A stretch of 64,000 nt of DNA from Aquabacter sediminis (GCF_028863665.1 NZ_JARBFX010000008.1:186001-250000), one strand, 5' to 3'; positions 8,682 to 17,221 are shown, counted from the stretch's first letter. Program-made: numbers and translations. The notes: generated by a model from the sequence alone, not told the origin.

Positions 8682-10418
8682 ATGAGCCCGCGCACTAAAT
8701 ATGAGACCCAAGACGATTCGGCCGACGGAAACGACCTTCCCCTCGACGACAACTTCGTAGAACAGGCTGAATATATTTCAGAAGACATTTTCCTATCGCT
8801 TAATGCTTATCACCCCGATCAAGACTCGATTATTCAAAAACTGTCCGGAGGTGGGGCAAAACTTCTCGTAGGCCCTCGGGGCTGCGGGAAGACTACGTCT
8901 ATGCTAACAGCATACCACACAATGCGGCAGGATCGGGCGAGAAAAGCTTTCGCACTTTACGTCAATTTCAAGCTTTCGCTAAAGCTGGAGCCGCTCTACA
9001 TTAAGACACCAAATGCCGGATTCTGGTTTAGGACCTGGCTGAATTTAAAGATCATAGAGTCGATTATCAAAAACCTTCCAATTGAAGAAGATATAGTTTT
9101 GCCCGCGTCTTTTCCTGTAAAGACCGAGGTAGAGCGGTTAATCGCGTCCATTGAAAGTGGAAACATTGAAAACTCCACTAACGCTGAAAAATTCACGACA
9201 AGCCAACTCTGTACTATAATTGAGGAATTTCTCGAGGAAAACAGTTTTAATCGGTGCGTTCTGCTGCTTGATGATGCGGCGCACGCGTTCTCTCCTCGGC
9301 AGCAGGAGGATTTTTTCGAGTTCTTCAGGGAAGTTAAAACTCGTAAAATATCGCCCAAGGCAGCGATATACCCTGGCATTACCAATCACTCACCTTCATT
9401 TCATGTCGGGCACGACGCCGAGCAGATAGACGTCTGGGTAAAGCCAAACAAAACTGAGTACCTCGATTTCATGTTTTCTTTAGCGGAAAAGAGATTCAAT
9501 GGCGAGCTTCCCACCTTTTTAGCTAGGGACAGGGAAGCAATAGATTTTCTCGCATTCGCGTCCTTCGGAATTCCGCGCTCATTCCTTAATATGCTTCGCA
9601 CGATTTACCACGAATCACAATCACAGACGTCTACCATAGTCGACCGACGGCAATTAATGGAAGTCGCTAAGCAAAGCCGCGAACTTTCCCATAATGTATA
9701 CGACGCACTTCGATACAAGTTACCGACCTACAGAAGCTTCGTAGATGCTGGAAACACTATTTACGATAAAATAATATCCGTGATCAAGACTTTCAATAGA
9801 GTGAGACCTGACGACGATCAGGCGCTCGAGGTTGGGCTGCGCAGGCCTATAGATACCGGCCTTGCAAAGGTCGTTAGTCTTCTTCAATATTCTGGCCTCT
9901 TAATGCCCGCGGGAGAAAATCGTCGAGGCGAACAGGGAACGTTTGATATTTTCATGGTTCATTTCGGAGACCTTATTGTTGAAAATGCGATAATTGGACG
10001 CAAAGTAAAAAGCGTTCCACAATTCCTCAAAGCGCTCACTGCGCAGACACATCAAGCGTGGCCGCGACTTTCGTCCGATCCACTGATAACTTCCACACTT
10101 ACGCGAGATAAATTCGTTTTATCTCTGCCTAATTGTCAAAGCTGTGGCGCAGAGAGGGCGAACGAGCACGCAAAGTTCTGTGCGAACTGCGGATCTCAGC
10201 TCACAACATCTTCCTTGTATCATGAGCTAACAAGTCAGGGTATCGAGGTTCTAAATCTGAGTGAATCAACAATACTCAGGATTAAGAAACACTCCAAGAT
10301 TCGCACTATACGCGACATATTAATTGATACAGATCGAAAGGAGCTTCGTGGAATACCATATATCGGCCCTGTAAGAGCTGCTCGCATTGCAACCCTTGCT
10401 GAAGAACACGTGGCGTGA
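8682..10418 (+). CDS. P-loop ATPase with zinc ribbon and HhH tail, accessory
   Basis: Unrecognised 578-residue cytosolic protein, possibly in the ORC/Cdc6-like or STAND-like AAA+ group. Walker A is GPRGCGKTT (residues 64-72). Walker B is VLLLDDAAHAF with D197 and D198, an Asp where Glu is more usual. After the ATPase and a helical region come CxxC pairs at C485/C488 and C500/C503 (zinc ribbon). The last 25 residues, ending near RGIPYIGPVRAARI, resemble a helix-hairpin-helix nucleic-acid-binding motif. Codon use is unlike the neighbours: two sampled 60-base lines hold 23 and 31 G+C, against 38 in a sampled line of the upstream exporter gene. The next gene starts 1 base after its stop. An NTP-driven nucleic-acid sensor is inference. 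Confidence 0.75.
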   Translation: MSPRTKYETQDDSADGNDLPLDDNFVEQAEYISEDIFLSLNAYHPDQDSIIQKLSGGGAKLLVGPRGCGKTTSMLTAYHTMRQDRARKAFALYVNFKLSLKLEPLYIKTPNAGFWFRTWLNLKIIESIIKNLPIEEDIVLPASFPVKTEVERLIASIESGNIENSTNAEKFTTSQLCTIIEEFLEENSFNRCVLLLDDAAHAFSPRQQEDFFEFFREVKTRKISPKAAIYPGITNHSPSFHVGHDAEQIDVWVKPNKTEYLDFMFSLAEKRFNGELPTFLARDREAIDFLAFASFGIPRSFLNMLRTIYHESQSQTSTIVDRRQLMEVAKQSRELSHNVYDALRYKLPTYRSFVDAGNTIYDKIISVIKTFNRVRPDDDQALEVGLRRPIDTGLAKVVSLLQYSGLLMPAGENRRGEQGTFDIFMVHFGDLIVENAIIGRKVKSVPQFLKALTAQTHQAWPRLSSDPLITSTLTRDKFVLSLPNCQSCGAERANEHAKFCANCGSQLTTSSLYHELTSQGIEVLNLSESTILRIKKHSKIRTIRDILIDTDRKELRGIPYIGPVRAARIATLAEEHVA

Positions 10419-10419
10419 A

Positions 10420-11247
10420 ATGGAACTCGGAGACTATATACACTACCCTCCTGTTGACGCACGTCTCGGCCAGCTAGATGGCTTTGTCGAAGAGGAGTCC
10501 CTCGCGTCTCCGATAGACATGTTTCGACGCACGATGCTGTCTGTCCTTCAATGTGGGACAGAGGATGCACTTGCCAGTTCGCCGGTCTTAGGGCGATCCT
10601 TGGCGCTTGCGATTGTGTCGGCGGCCGAAGGATACTTCAGGGCCGTGATATCTTCGTGTGTAGAGCTTTGCCCGATTTCTCAGAAATGTGCAGCCGATCA
10701 GAGCATTGGACTCGGGGGCCTACTTTGGCATGGGAAGCAAGGTTACAGTCGGGGCGCGCTGGAGAATAGCTCCCTTGCAAGCAAGAGAGAGTTAACGAAA
10801 GCGTCTAAAAACTTCCTAGGCTTTGATCTGAATGACGATGTTTTTAAAGTACCCCTCGATCAGTTCGACACTGTGTGTCACCTGCGACATGGCTTGGTGC
10901 ATGCAGACGGAATTCTACCCGGCAAAAATGCCGTAGCGATAAACATGCCGAGGTATAGCAACGCTGTACGCATAAGAATTGGATATAGGCAACTTCAAGA
11001 AATCGCATCCGTTACGAACACTCTAGTACTCACATTTAATAGAAATCTTTTCATCGAAATGTGTCAGAGATGGGCTGTTAAATGGCGTCAGCGCGTAGAT
11101 TGGGACGCGGAAAACGAGCAAAATTCTTTTAAAAAAATATGGATAATATTCCTTTCAGAGGATCAGCGTCAAATTAGGCGCGGCCGAAAATCAATAACTT
11201 GGAAAAACTGCATGAACGACGTCAAACTGTTATATTCTATACCCTAA
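10420..11247 (+). CDS. HEPN-like protein, putative RNase, accessory
   Basis: A 275-residue soluble protein with no confident family match. The stretch CHLRHGLVHADGILPG contains R156-x4-H161, with a polar residue after the Arg. This is the R-x4-6-H catalytic signature of HEPN ribonucleases, and surrounding segments are helical in character. The ATG at 10420 follows the ATPase stop by one base, so the two are probably translated together. It shares the ATPase gene's low GC. HEPN proteins paired with ATPases are common in abortive-infection and toxin systems. The RNase role is inferred from one motif only; a Swt1/MAE-type or non-catalytic HEPN is possible. Confidence 0.6.
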   Translation: MELGDYIHYPPVDARLGQLDGFVEEESLASPIDMFRRTMLSVLQCGTEDALASSPVLGRSLALAIVSAAEGYFRAVISSCVELCPISQKCAADQSIGLGGLLWHGKQGYSRGALENSSLASKRELTKASKNFLGFDLNDDVFKVPLDQFDTVCHLRHGLVHADGILPGKNAVAINMPRYSNAVRIRIGYRQLQEIASVTNTLVLTFNRNLFIEMCQRWAVKWRQRVDWDAENEQNSFKKIWIIFLSEDQRQIRRGRKSITWKNCMNDVKLLYSIP

Positions 11248-11814
11248 TTAATAGGCTTAGACGATGGTCGCTTTCCAACGACCGACTAGGCCTATCTTCC
11301 CATTCGCTCCACCCCCTGCTATAGTCCTCTCACCTCGCACCAAGGAGGGGCGCGTCCGGAGCGGCCTGACGGGTGGTGTGGGGCAGCGGGTGTCCGACGC
11401 GGCGGGGACTAACGCCTCCCGCCGCGCGAGAAAGGAGGCCGAAGGGGAAGGCGCACCGATCCGGGCCTGGTTCGTCCGGTGCTGATGGGAGAACCGATCA
11501 CCCACGCGGCGCATCCTCCAAGCCACAAATCTCCGCGCGGGAGCGGACGTCATCCGGTTCCCCAACGACACTTACCCCCCTGGCATGCCGCCGCATGCCG
11601 GCTGCTCCCGCCTCCCTCCACCCCTGCCCCATGGCGGGGTTATGGGTGCTGGCCCCCTCCCCGCCCCGCAATCGCCTTTTGCATCCCCGCACGGGACGCG
11701 GCGGTCGCCCCGTGGCATCATTGCCTGATCTTCTCGCCCCGGCCGGCGCCGGGTGGCCCGCCCCCAAGAGAGGCGTCCAAGAGAAGGGAACGCCCAGATG
11801 AAAAGGGAACGCCC
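11248..11814. other. gap between HEPN gene and pirin; no gene recognised
   Basis: Composition changes here from AT-rich to GC-rich, so the right boundary of the accessory cassette probably lies at about 11.25-11.35 kb. Several short hairpins are possible (GCCTCC/GGAGGC near 11420-11445; GCACCG/CGGTGC near 11453-11482), but no known RNA or riboswitch was recognised. Open frames here look like random high-GC frames. Confidence 0.45.
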
Positions 11815-11815
11815 A
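11784..11815 (+). repeat. 13-bp direct repeat at the pirin ribosome site
   Basis: AAGGGAACGCCCA occurs at 11784-11796 and 11803-11815. Each copy carries an AAGGG ribosome-site-like core and is followed by, or overlaps, an ATG (11798 and 11815). Only the second ATG is in frame with pirin. Confidence 0.7.
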
Positions 11816-12732
11816 TGAGCTGGATGCCTTCCGTCGACCCCATCGCGGGCGATGCCCCAAGCTGCGATGCCCTCGACCTCGTCATCGTGCCCCGGGTGCG
11901 GGATTTGGGCGACGGCTTCTCCGTCCGCCGCGCTCTGCCCCACGGCAAGCGGCAGATGGTCGGCCCCTTCATCTTCTTCGACCAGATGGGCCCGGTCCAG
12001 TTCGTGGCCGGCCAGGGGCTGGATGTGCGGCCCCATCCCCATATCGGCTTGGCCACCGTCACCTATCTCTTCGACGGAAGGGTGATGCACCGCGACAGCG
12101 AGGGCAATGCGCTGGAAATCACCCCCGGCGCCATGAACCTGATGACCGCCGGGCGCGGCATCGCCCATTCCGAGCGCACGCCGGGGGATGCCCGCGCCGC
12201 GGCCGGCACCATGTATGGCATCCAAAGCTGGATCGCCTTGCCCGCCGACAAGGAGGAGGTGGACCCCTCCTTCCAGCATTTCTCCGCCACCGATTTGCCG
12301 GTGGTGGCGGACAAGGGCGTCACCGCCCGCGTCATCGCCGGCTCCGCCTTCGGGGTCCGCGCCCCGGTGGGCATGCTCTCCGACTGGCTCTATGCGGAGG
12401 TGATGCTGGCGGCGGGCGCCCGCGCCCCGCTCGATCCCGACACGGAGGAGCGCGCCATCTATGTGGTGGAAGGCGAGGTGGAGATTGCCGGCGACGTGTT
12501 CGAGGGGCCGAGCCTCCTCATCTTCCGCCCGGGCGATGCCATAACCGTCACCGCCCGCCGGCCGAGCCGGATGATGTTCCTGGGCGGCACGGCGCTGGAA
12601 GGCCCGCGGCACCTGTGGTGGAACTTCGTCTCCTCCCGCCGCGAGCGCATCGAGGAGGCGAAAGAAGCCTGGAAGGCCGGCCGCTTCCCGCAGGTGCCCG
12701 GCGAAGAGGAGTTCATTCCCCTGCCCGAATAG
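11815..12732 (+). CDS. pirin family protein
   Basis: Bicupin pirin-like protein; some members are quercetin 2,3-dioxygenases or transcription cofactors, and the role here is unknown. The 305-residue protein has the N-terminal cupin signature RPHPHIGLATVTYLFDG followed by the HRDSEG and HSERTP segments that hold the metal ligands. A second cupin and a C-terminal GTALEGPRHLWWNFVSS motif follow. ATG 11815 is chosen for the ribosome site AAGGG 7 bases upstream and the conserved N-terminus. It stands alone, downstream of the accessory cassette. Confidence 0.88.
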   Translation: MSWMPSVDPIAGDAPSCDALDLVIVPRVRDLGDGFSVRRALPHGKRQMVGPFIFFDQMGPVQFVAGQGLDVRPHPHIGLATVTYLFDGRVMHRDSEGNALEITPGAMNLMTAGRGIAHSERTPGDARAAAGTMYGIQSWIALPADKEEVDPSFQHFSATDLPVVADKGVTARVIAGSAFGVRAPVGMLSDWLYAEVMLAAGARAPLDPDTEERAIYVVEGEVEIAGDVFEGPSLLIFRPGDAITVTARRPSRMMFLGGTALEGPRHLWWNFVSSRRERIEEAKEAWKAGRFPQVPGEEEFIPLPE

Positions 12733-12909
12733 GGAACAGGCGGAGGGGAACAGGTTTGCGCCCGCGCCGTTGTCCGCAGGACAAGCAGGACGCGCCCCAG
12801 ATGCGGGTTCGCCCGCATTGAAACCGGGCGCGGGGCGGCGTATCCCCCGGCCTACCGATGATCGGCCCGCCGGCTTGAACGGTCGACGGGCCGGTCGCAT
12901 GTGAAGGGC

Positions 12910-12932
12910 GGACGCGCCGTCACGGCGCGTCC
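12910..12932 (+). other. perfect hairpin just upstream of dehydrogenase ribosome site
   Basis: GGACGCGCCG, loop TCA, CGGCGCGTCC: a 10-bp perfect stem ending two bases before GGAGGG of the next gene. It may be the pirin terminator or may mask the ribosome site; there is no U tract. Confidence 0.5.
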
Positions 12933-12947
12933 TTGGAGGGACGAAGC

Positions 12948-14003
12948 ATGACGACCCCCATAAGCCGCGTCGCCGTTATCGGCGCCGGCACCATCGGCGC
13001 CAGCTGGGCCGCCTATTTCCTCGCGCGCGGGCTGGAGGTGACGGTCTCCGACCCGGCGCCCGACGCCAAGGCCGCCACCGGCCGCTTCATCGAGGCGGCC
13101 TGGCCGACCCTCCAGGCGCTGGGCGGCGGGGCGGGCATCGATCCGCAGAGCTGGCGGTTCGAGGCGGACCCGGTGAAGGCGGTGGAAGGGGCCGACTTCG
13201 TCCAGGAGAACGCGCCCGAGCGCTACGAGGTCAAGAACGCCCTCCTGCCCAAGATCGACGCGGTGCTGCCGCCGGAGGTGGTGATCGCCTCCAGCACGTC
13301 CGGCCTGCTGGTGAGTCGCCTCTCCGAAGGCTGCCGCCATCCCGAGCGCGTGGTCATCGGCCATCCCTTCAACCCGCCCCACCTCATCCCGCTGGTGGAA
13401 GTGGTCGGCGGCCCCACCGCCAGCCCCGAGGCGGTCGACACCGCCATGGCCTTCTACAAGGCCATCGGCAAGCACCCCATCCTCCTCAACAAGGAAGTGC
13501 CCGGCCACGTGGCCAACCGCCTCCAGGCGGCGCTGTGGCGGGAGGCCATCCATCTGGTGGACCAGGGGGTCGCCTCGGTGGCGGACATCGACGCCGCGGT
13601 CAGCCAGGGGCCTGGCCTGCGCTGGGCGCTCATGGGCCAGCACATGATCTTCCATCTGGGCGGCGGCCAGGGCGGCCTTGCCCATTTCATGCACCATTTG
13701 CTGCCGGCGGTGGAAACCTGGTGGGATGATCTCGGCACGCCGAAGGTGGACGAGGCCCTCCAGCGCAAGCTGGTGGAAGGCGTCATCGCGGAAGCCGACG
13801 GCCGCTCCATCGCGGATCTGGCCGCCGAGCGGGACGCCTTGCTGCGCGAGATCCTCGCTTTGCGCGCCCGCCACGCGGACGCCGCCGCCCAGGCGGCCGC
13901 GAGCCCCCGTCTCGACGAGGCCCTGGAGGAAACCTTCCCCGCCTCCGACCCGGTCTCCGTCACCCGCGCCAAGCCCACCGAGGACATCACCGGCGCGGCG
14001 TGA
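12948..14003 (+). CDS. 3-hydroxyacyl-CoA / L-carnitine dehydrogenase-like protein
   Basis: NAD-dependent dehydrogenase of the lambda-crystallin, L-gulonate and L-carnitine 3-dehydrogenase group. The dinucleotide fold starts with VIGAGTIGASWAAYF. The family motif GHPFNPPHLIPLVEVVGG and the C-terminal helical domain (KEVPGHVANRLQAALWREA) follow. ATG 12948 has GGAGGG 7 bases upstream. After the usual domain ends, the last ~30 residues (LDEALEETFPASDP...) match a tail motif I know mainly from small stand-alone proteobacterial proteins, suggesting a fusion. Substrate is unresolved; a second family member lies at 23928-24923. Confidence 0.85.
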   Translation: MTTPISRVAVIGAGTIGASWAAYFLARGLEVTVSDPAPDAKAATGRFIEAAWPTLQALGGGAGIDPQSWRFEADPVKAVEGADFVQENAPERYEVKNALLPKIDAVLPPEVVIASSTSGLLVSRLSEGCRHPERVVIGHPFNPPHLIPLVEVVGGPTASPEAVDTAMAFYKAIGKHPILLNKEVPGHVANRLQAALWREAIHLVDQGVASVADIDAAVSQGPGLRWALMGQHMIFHLGGGQGGLAHFMHHLLPAVETWWDDLGTPKVDEALQRKLVEGVIAEADGRSIADLAAERDALLREILALRARHADAAAQAAASPRLDEALEETFPASDPVSVTRAKPTEDITGAA

Positions 14004-14011
14004 AAGAACAG

Positions 14012-14036
14012 GCGCGCCGCTCAAGCGGCGGCGCGC
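14012..14036. terminator. terminator between convergent dehydrogenase and oxidase
   Basis: GC-rich hairpin: a six-pair inner stem around loop TCAA, then three more pairs past a one-base bulge, followed by CTCTTCT on the plus strand. It lies between two convergent stops and can serve both genes. Confidence 0.65.
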
Positions 14037-14040
14037 TCTT

Positions 14041-15408
14041 CTAGAGACTGGCGCCGGTGACGCCGAGGATGCGCAGCGCCTGCCCCGCCGCCCGCTCGCC
14101 GGAGGCAAAGGCCCCGTGGACGGTGCCCCATTGCGTCTCGCTGGCATGCTCTCCGGCAAACAAGAGCTTGCCGGAGACGGTCTCGGTGAAGGCCCGGCGC
14201 AGGTTCCCGGCGCCCGGCAAGGCGCAGGAAAAGGCGCCCAGCGCCAGCGGGTCGCGGGTCCAGCGGGTGTGGTGCACCTTGCCCACCTTCGCCGCCACAT
14301 CGCCCCCGAAGGCGCGGGTGAGCGCCTCCTTCAGGAAGCTGGCGCCAGCCTGGGGCGGGCCGGCGGCCAAGTCGGCGGCGAGCTTGCCGCCCACCTCCAG
14401 CATGTGCAGATCGCTCCCGCCCATGCGGCCGACAAGGGCGAAAGTCCTGGCATCCTGCGCCTTCACATGCACCGTCTCGTCCGCCTGGAGCCGCAGGGGA
14501 TTGCCCGGCAGCAGGAAGGCAATGTGGTCGTAGGCGCCAAGGGTGATGCGCTCCACCGCCGAGCGATAACGCGGGGCGAGGCTCGGCGATATCCGCACCT
14601 TGCCGGCGGCAATCAGGCTCGGCGGGATGGCGAGGATCACCGCGCGCCCGTTCACCGTACCGCGCGTGGTGCCCACCTGGGCAAGGCGTCCGCCGAGATC
14701 GATGGAGGTGACCGTCGTCTCCAACCGCACCGACAGCGGCTGGGCGAGCGCGGCCACCAAGGCGCCGACGCCGGCGCGGCAGAAGACATCATCCTCCCGC
14801 TCATCGGCGCGGGAAAAGTCGACGGTGGACACCTGGTCGAGATCCTTCGCGCAGGTAAACGGTCCCATGACGAAGGAGGCACTCGGCCCCCATTCGCCCA
14901 GATCCGGCAGCACGCGGGCGGCGGGCAGATCGCGTCCGGCATCGCCGGCCGCCACGATGGCGCGCTCGCCCCGGCGCACGGCGGCGACGAAGTCCTCATA
15001 GTCGCCCTCCTTGGCTTCCCGGCCGTTCACATAGAGCCGGGCGCCATGGGGCGCGGGGTAAAGGTCAAGGTTCTGGGCGCTGCCCCATTCCACCAGCGGA
15101 TTGGCATTGCCGCCGTGCAGCCAATGGGCGCCGAGATCAAAGGGCACGCCGAAAATGGAGGTGTCGGTGACGGCGCGCCCGCCCACCCGCTTGCCGGCCT
15201 CCAGCAGGGCATAGGTGCGCCCGGCGGCGGCGATGCGGCGGGCGGCGGCGATGCCGGCGACGCCCGCGCCCACGATCACCACGTCCACCGCGCCGGAAGA
15301 CGGCACCTGCCCCAGCGCCCGCGCCGCGCCCATGGGGGCAAGCGCAAGGGAAGCCGCGCCAGCGAGCACCGCGCGGCGGGAGGGAGAGAAGGGGGAGAGG
15401 CGGCGCAT
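14041..15408 (-). CDS. flavin-containing monoamine oxidase family protein
   Basis: FAD-dependent amine oxidase, probably exported folded by the Tat system. The N-terminus has SRRAVLAGAASLALAP, a twin-arginine signal with hydrophobic core. The FAD-binding motif VVIVGAGVAGIAAARRIA follows, then GGRAVTD. The C-terminal LLFAGEHASETQWGTVHGA stretch closes the FAD site. At 455 residues it has family length. ATG 15408 is preferred; a GTG at 15423 would add five residues. Substrate (putrescine, tyramine, histamine or other amine) cannot be told. It is convergent with the dehydrogenase at 12948. Confidence 0.88.
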   Translation of the reverse strand: MRRLSPFSPSRRAVLAGAASLALAPMGAARALGQVPSSGAVDVVIVGAGVAGIAAARRIAAAGRTYALLEAGKRVGGRAVTDTSIFGVPFDLGAHWLHGGNANPLVEWGSAQNLDLYPAPHGARLYVNGREAKEGDYEDFVAAVRRGERAIVAAGDAGRDLPAARVLPDLGEWGPSASFVMGPFTCAKDLDQVSTVDFSRADEREDDVFCRAGVGALVAALAQPLSVRLETTVTSIDLGGRLAQVGTTRGTVNGRAVILAIPPSLIAAGKVRISPSLAPRYRSAVERITLGAYDHIAFLLPGNPLRLQADETVHVKAQDARTFALVGRMGGSDLHMLEVGGKLAADLAAGPPQAGASFLKEALTRAFGGDVAAKVGKVHHTRWTRDPLALGAFSCALPGAGNLRRAFTETVSGKLLFAGEHASETQWGTVHGAFASGERAAGQALRILGVTGASL

Positions 15409-15468
15409 CACGATGGCCGGCACGCTAGCATGTCAGGTGGAGAGGCGCGACCGGGCAGAGGTACCGGC

Positions 15469-16428
15469 TCACTTGCGCCGGGCGGCGACGAAGACGGCGG
15501 TCTCCTTCAGGATGTCCGCCCGCGCCCCAAACGGGGCCAGCGCGCCCTTGGCGCTCTCCACCAGATCGGCCAGCAGCGCGCCCGCCGCTTCCCGCCCCAA
15601 GGCGGAAACGATGGTGGCCTTGCCGGCCGCGGCATCCTTGCCGACGGCCTTGCCGACCTCCTCGGCGGAGCCTTCCAGGTCCAGGATGTCGTCGGCAATC
15701 TGGAAGGCGGCGCCGAGCGCCCGGCCATAATCGGCCAGCGCCTCGCGCTCCACGTCCGTCGCGCCGCCGAGCCGCGCGCCCATCTCAACGGCGGCGGCAA
15801 GGAGCGCGCCGGTCTTCATGGCCTGCAGGTCGCGGATGGCGTCGAGCGGCAAGGCGAGCGGCATGCCATCGCCGAAGCGGCCCTCGGCGGCGAGGTCCAG
15901 CATCTGCCCGCCCACCATGCCACCCATGCCCGAGGCGCGGGCCAGCACCTGGACAAGGGCAATGCGCACCGCCGGATCGGCATGGGCATCGGGGCCGGAC
16001 AGGAGATCGAAGGCGAGTGTGAGAAGGGCATCGCCCGCCAGGATGGCGGTGGCCTCGCCGAATGCCGCATGGACGGTCGGCCGGCCGCGCCGCAGGAGGT
16101 CATTGTCCATGGCGGGCAAATCGTCATGGATCAGGGAGTAGCAGTGCACGCACTCAATGGCGGTGGCAGCGGTCACGGAGGCGTCCGGCGCGACGCCGAA
16201 CAAGGCGGCGGCCTCCATCACCAGAAAGGGCCGCAGGCGCTTGCCGCCATCGAGACTCCCATGGCGCATGGCGGCCATCAGCCGCTCCGGCCGCAGGCGC
16301 TCGCCCAAAGCCGGCGCATCGCAGAGCGCCGCGACGAGCCGCGCCTCCACGCGATCGGCCGCCGCCTCCATGCGCGCGGTGAAGGCAGGATCGGAAGCGG
16401 AGGAAGAGGCAGCGGACACGGGGCTCAC
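15469..16428 (-). CDS. ispA: farnesyl diphosphate synthase (polyprenyl synthetase)
   Basis: Condenses DMAPP or GPP with IPP to make farnesyl diphosphate for quinones and undecaprenyl carriers. The 319-residue protein has GGKRLRP, the first aspartate-rich motif DDLPAMDND and the second DDILD. Its residues upstream of the first motif (CVHCYSLIH) suit a C15 product. It starts with GTG at 16428, and a nearby in-frame GTG at 16419 is also possible. It is divergent from mtgA. In many Rhizobiales ispA and mtgA are also adjacent, often with rpmF, which is absent here. Confidence 0.92.
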   Translation of the reverse strand: MSPVSAASSSASDPAFTARMEAAADRVEARLVAALCDAPALGERLRPERLMAAMRHGSLDGGKRLRPFLVMEAAALFGVAPDASVTAATAIECVHCYSLIHDDLPAMDNDLLRRGRPTVHAAFGEATAILAGDALLTLAFDLLSGPDAHADPAVRIALVQVLARASGMGGMVGGQMLDLAAEGRFGDGMPLALPLDAIRDLQAMKTGALLAAAVEMGARLGGATDVEREALADYGRALGAAFQIADDILDLEGSAEEVGKAVGKDAAAGKATIVSALGREAAGALLADLVESAKGALAPFGARADILKETAVFVAARRK

Positions 16429-16540
16429 CTGGCAAGGTTGACGCGCGGTCCGGGGTGCCCCAACCAGACGGCTTGGTCAAGGCGGGAACCGAGGCTTCGG
16501 CTCGGCCGTTAGACCTGAAAAGAGGGAGGGGACGGGCGCC

Positions 16541-17221
16541 ATGAAACTCCTGCGCATCCTGGTGCTGGTGGTCGTGGCGCTGGCGGCGGTGCCGCTTCTG
16601 CTCACCTTGGCCTATGCGGTGATCAATCCCGTCTCCACCCTGATGATCGGACGGTGGCTGACGGGCGAGCGGGTGGAGCGGGTCTGGACGCCCATGGCGG
16701 AGATGTCGCCCACTTTGGTGCGCACGGTGGTCGCCTCGGAGGATGCCCGCTATTGCCAGCATTGGGGCGTGGACCCGACCGAAATCCGCGCCGCCATCGA
16801 CCGCGCGGATGGCGAGGTGGAAGACGCCCGCGGCGCCTCCACCATTCCCATGCAGGTGGCCAAGAACCTGTTCCTGTGGCCGGGCCGCTCCTTCATCCGC
16901 AAGGGCCTGGAATTGCCCCTCGCGCTTTGGCTGGACCTTGTGCTCACCAAGCGCCGGCTGCTGGAAATCTATCTCAACATCGCCGAATGGGGGCCGGACG
17001 GGGAATTCGGCGTGGCGGCCGGTGCGCAGCGGGCCTTCAAGGAGGGGCCGGGCGATCTCGATGCCCGCCAGTCGGCCCTGCTGGCGGTCATGCTGCCCAA
17101 TCCGCATCGGCGCGACGCCGGACGGCCGGGGCCTGGCGTGCGCCGGCTCGCCGCGCGGCTGGAGACCCGCGCCGTGCAGGAAGGGCCGGAAATCGTGGAT
17201 TGCCTCGGCCTTGCCCGCTGA
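16541..17221 (+). CDS. mtgA: monofunctional biosynthetic peptidoglycan transglycosylase
   Basis: Polymerises lipid II into glycan strands at the periplasmic face. One N-terminal membrane anchor (residues 5-28) is followed by a GT51 domain. The motif VASEDARYCQHWGVD holds the catalytic Glu, and GASTIPMQVAKNLFLWPGRS and LEIYLNIAEWG are the next two conserved motifs. The 226 residues match stand-alone MtgA, with no penicillin-binding domain. The ATG follows a GGGACGG region. The next gene, yciB, is on the same strand 87 bases later. Confidence 0.93.
   Translation: MKLLRILVLVVVALAAVPLLLTLAYAVINPVSTLMIGRWLTGERVERVWTPMAEMSPTLVRTVVASEDARYCQHWGVDPTEIRAAIDRADGEVEDARGASTIPMQVAKNLFLWPGRSFIRKGLELPLALWLDLVLTKRRLLEIYLNIAEWGPDGEFGVAAGAQRAFKEGPGDLDARQSALLAVMLPNPHRRDAGRPGPGVRRLAARLETRAVQEGPEIVDCLGLAR

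Noticed and set aside
8574-11360. Direct repeats bounding the ATPase/HEPN cassette
   Set aside because: GAGGGGGCGCG near 8574 and GAGGGGCGCG near 11346 are similar, but too short and too GC-rich to be trusted as insertion-site duplications.
11340-11490. Possible cobalamin riboswitch, RNase P or 6S RNA
   Set aside because: Short matches such as CCCGCTGCCCC on the minus strand lack the other conserved boxes of these RNAs, so none was called.
13678-16512. 944-codon plus-strand open frame
   Set aside because: It crosses the amine oxidase and ispA genes on the other strand and has shadow-type composition.
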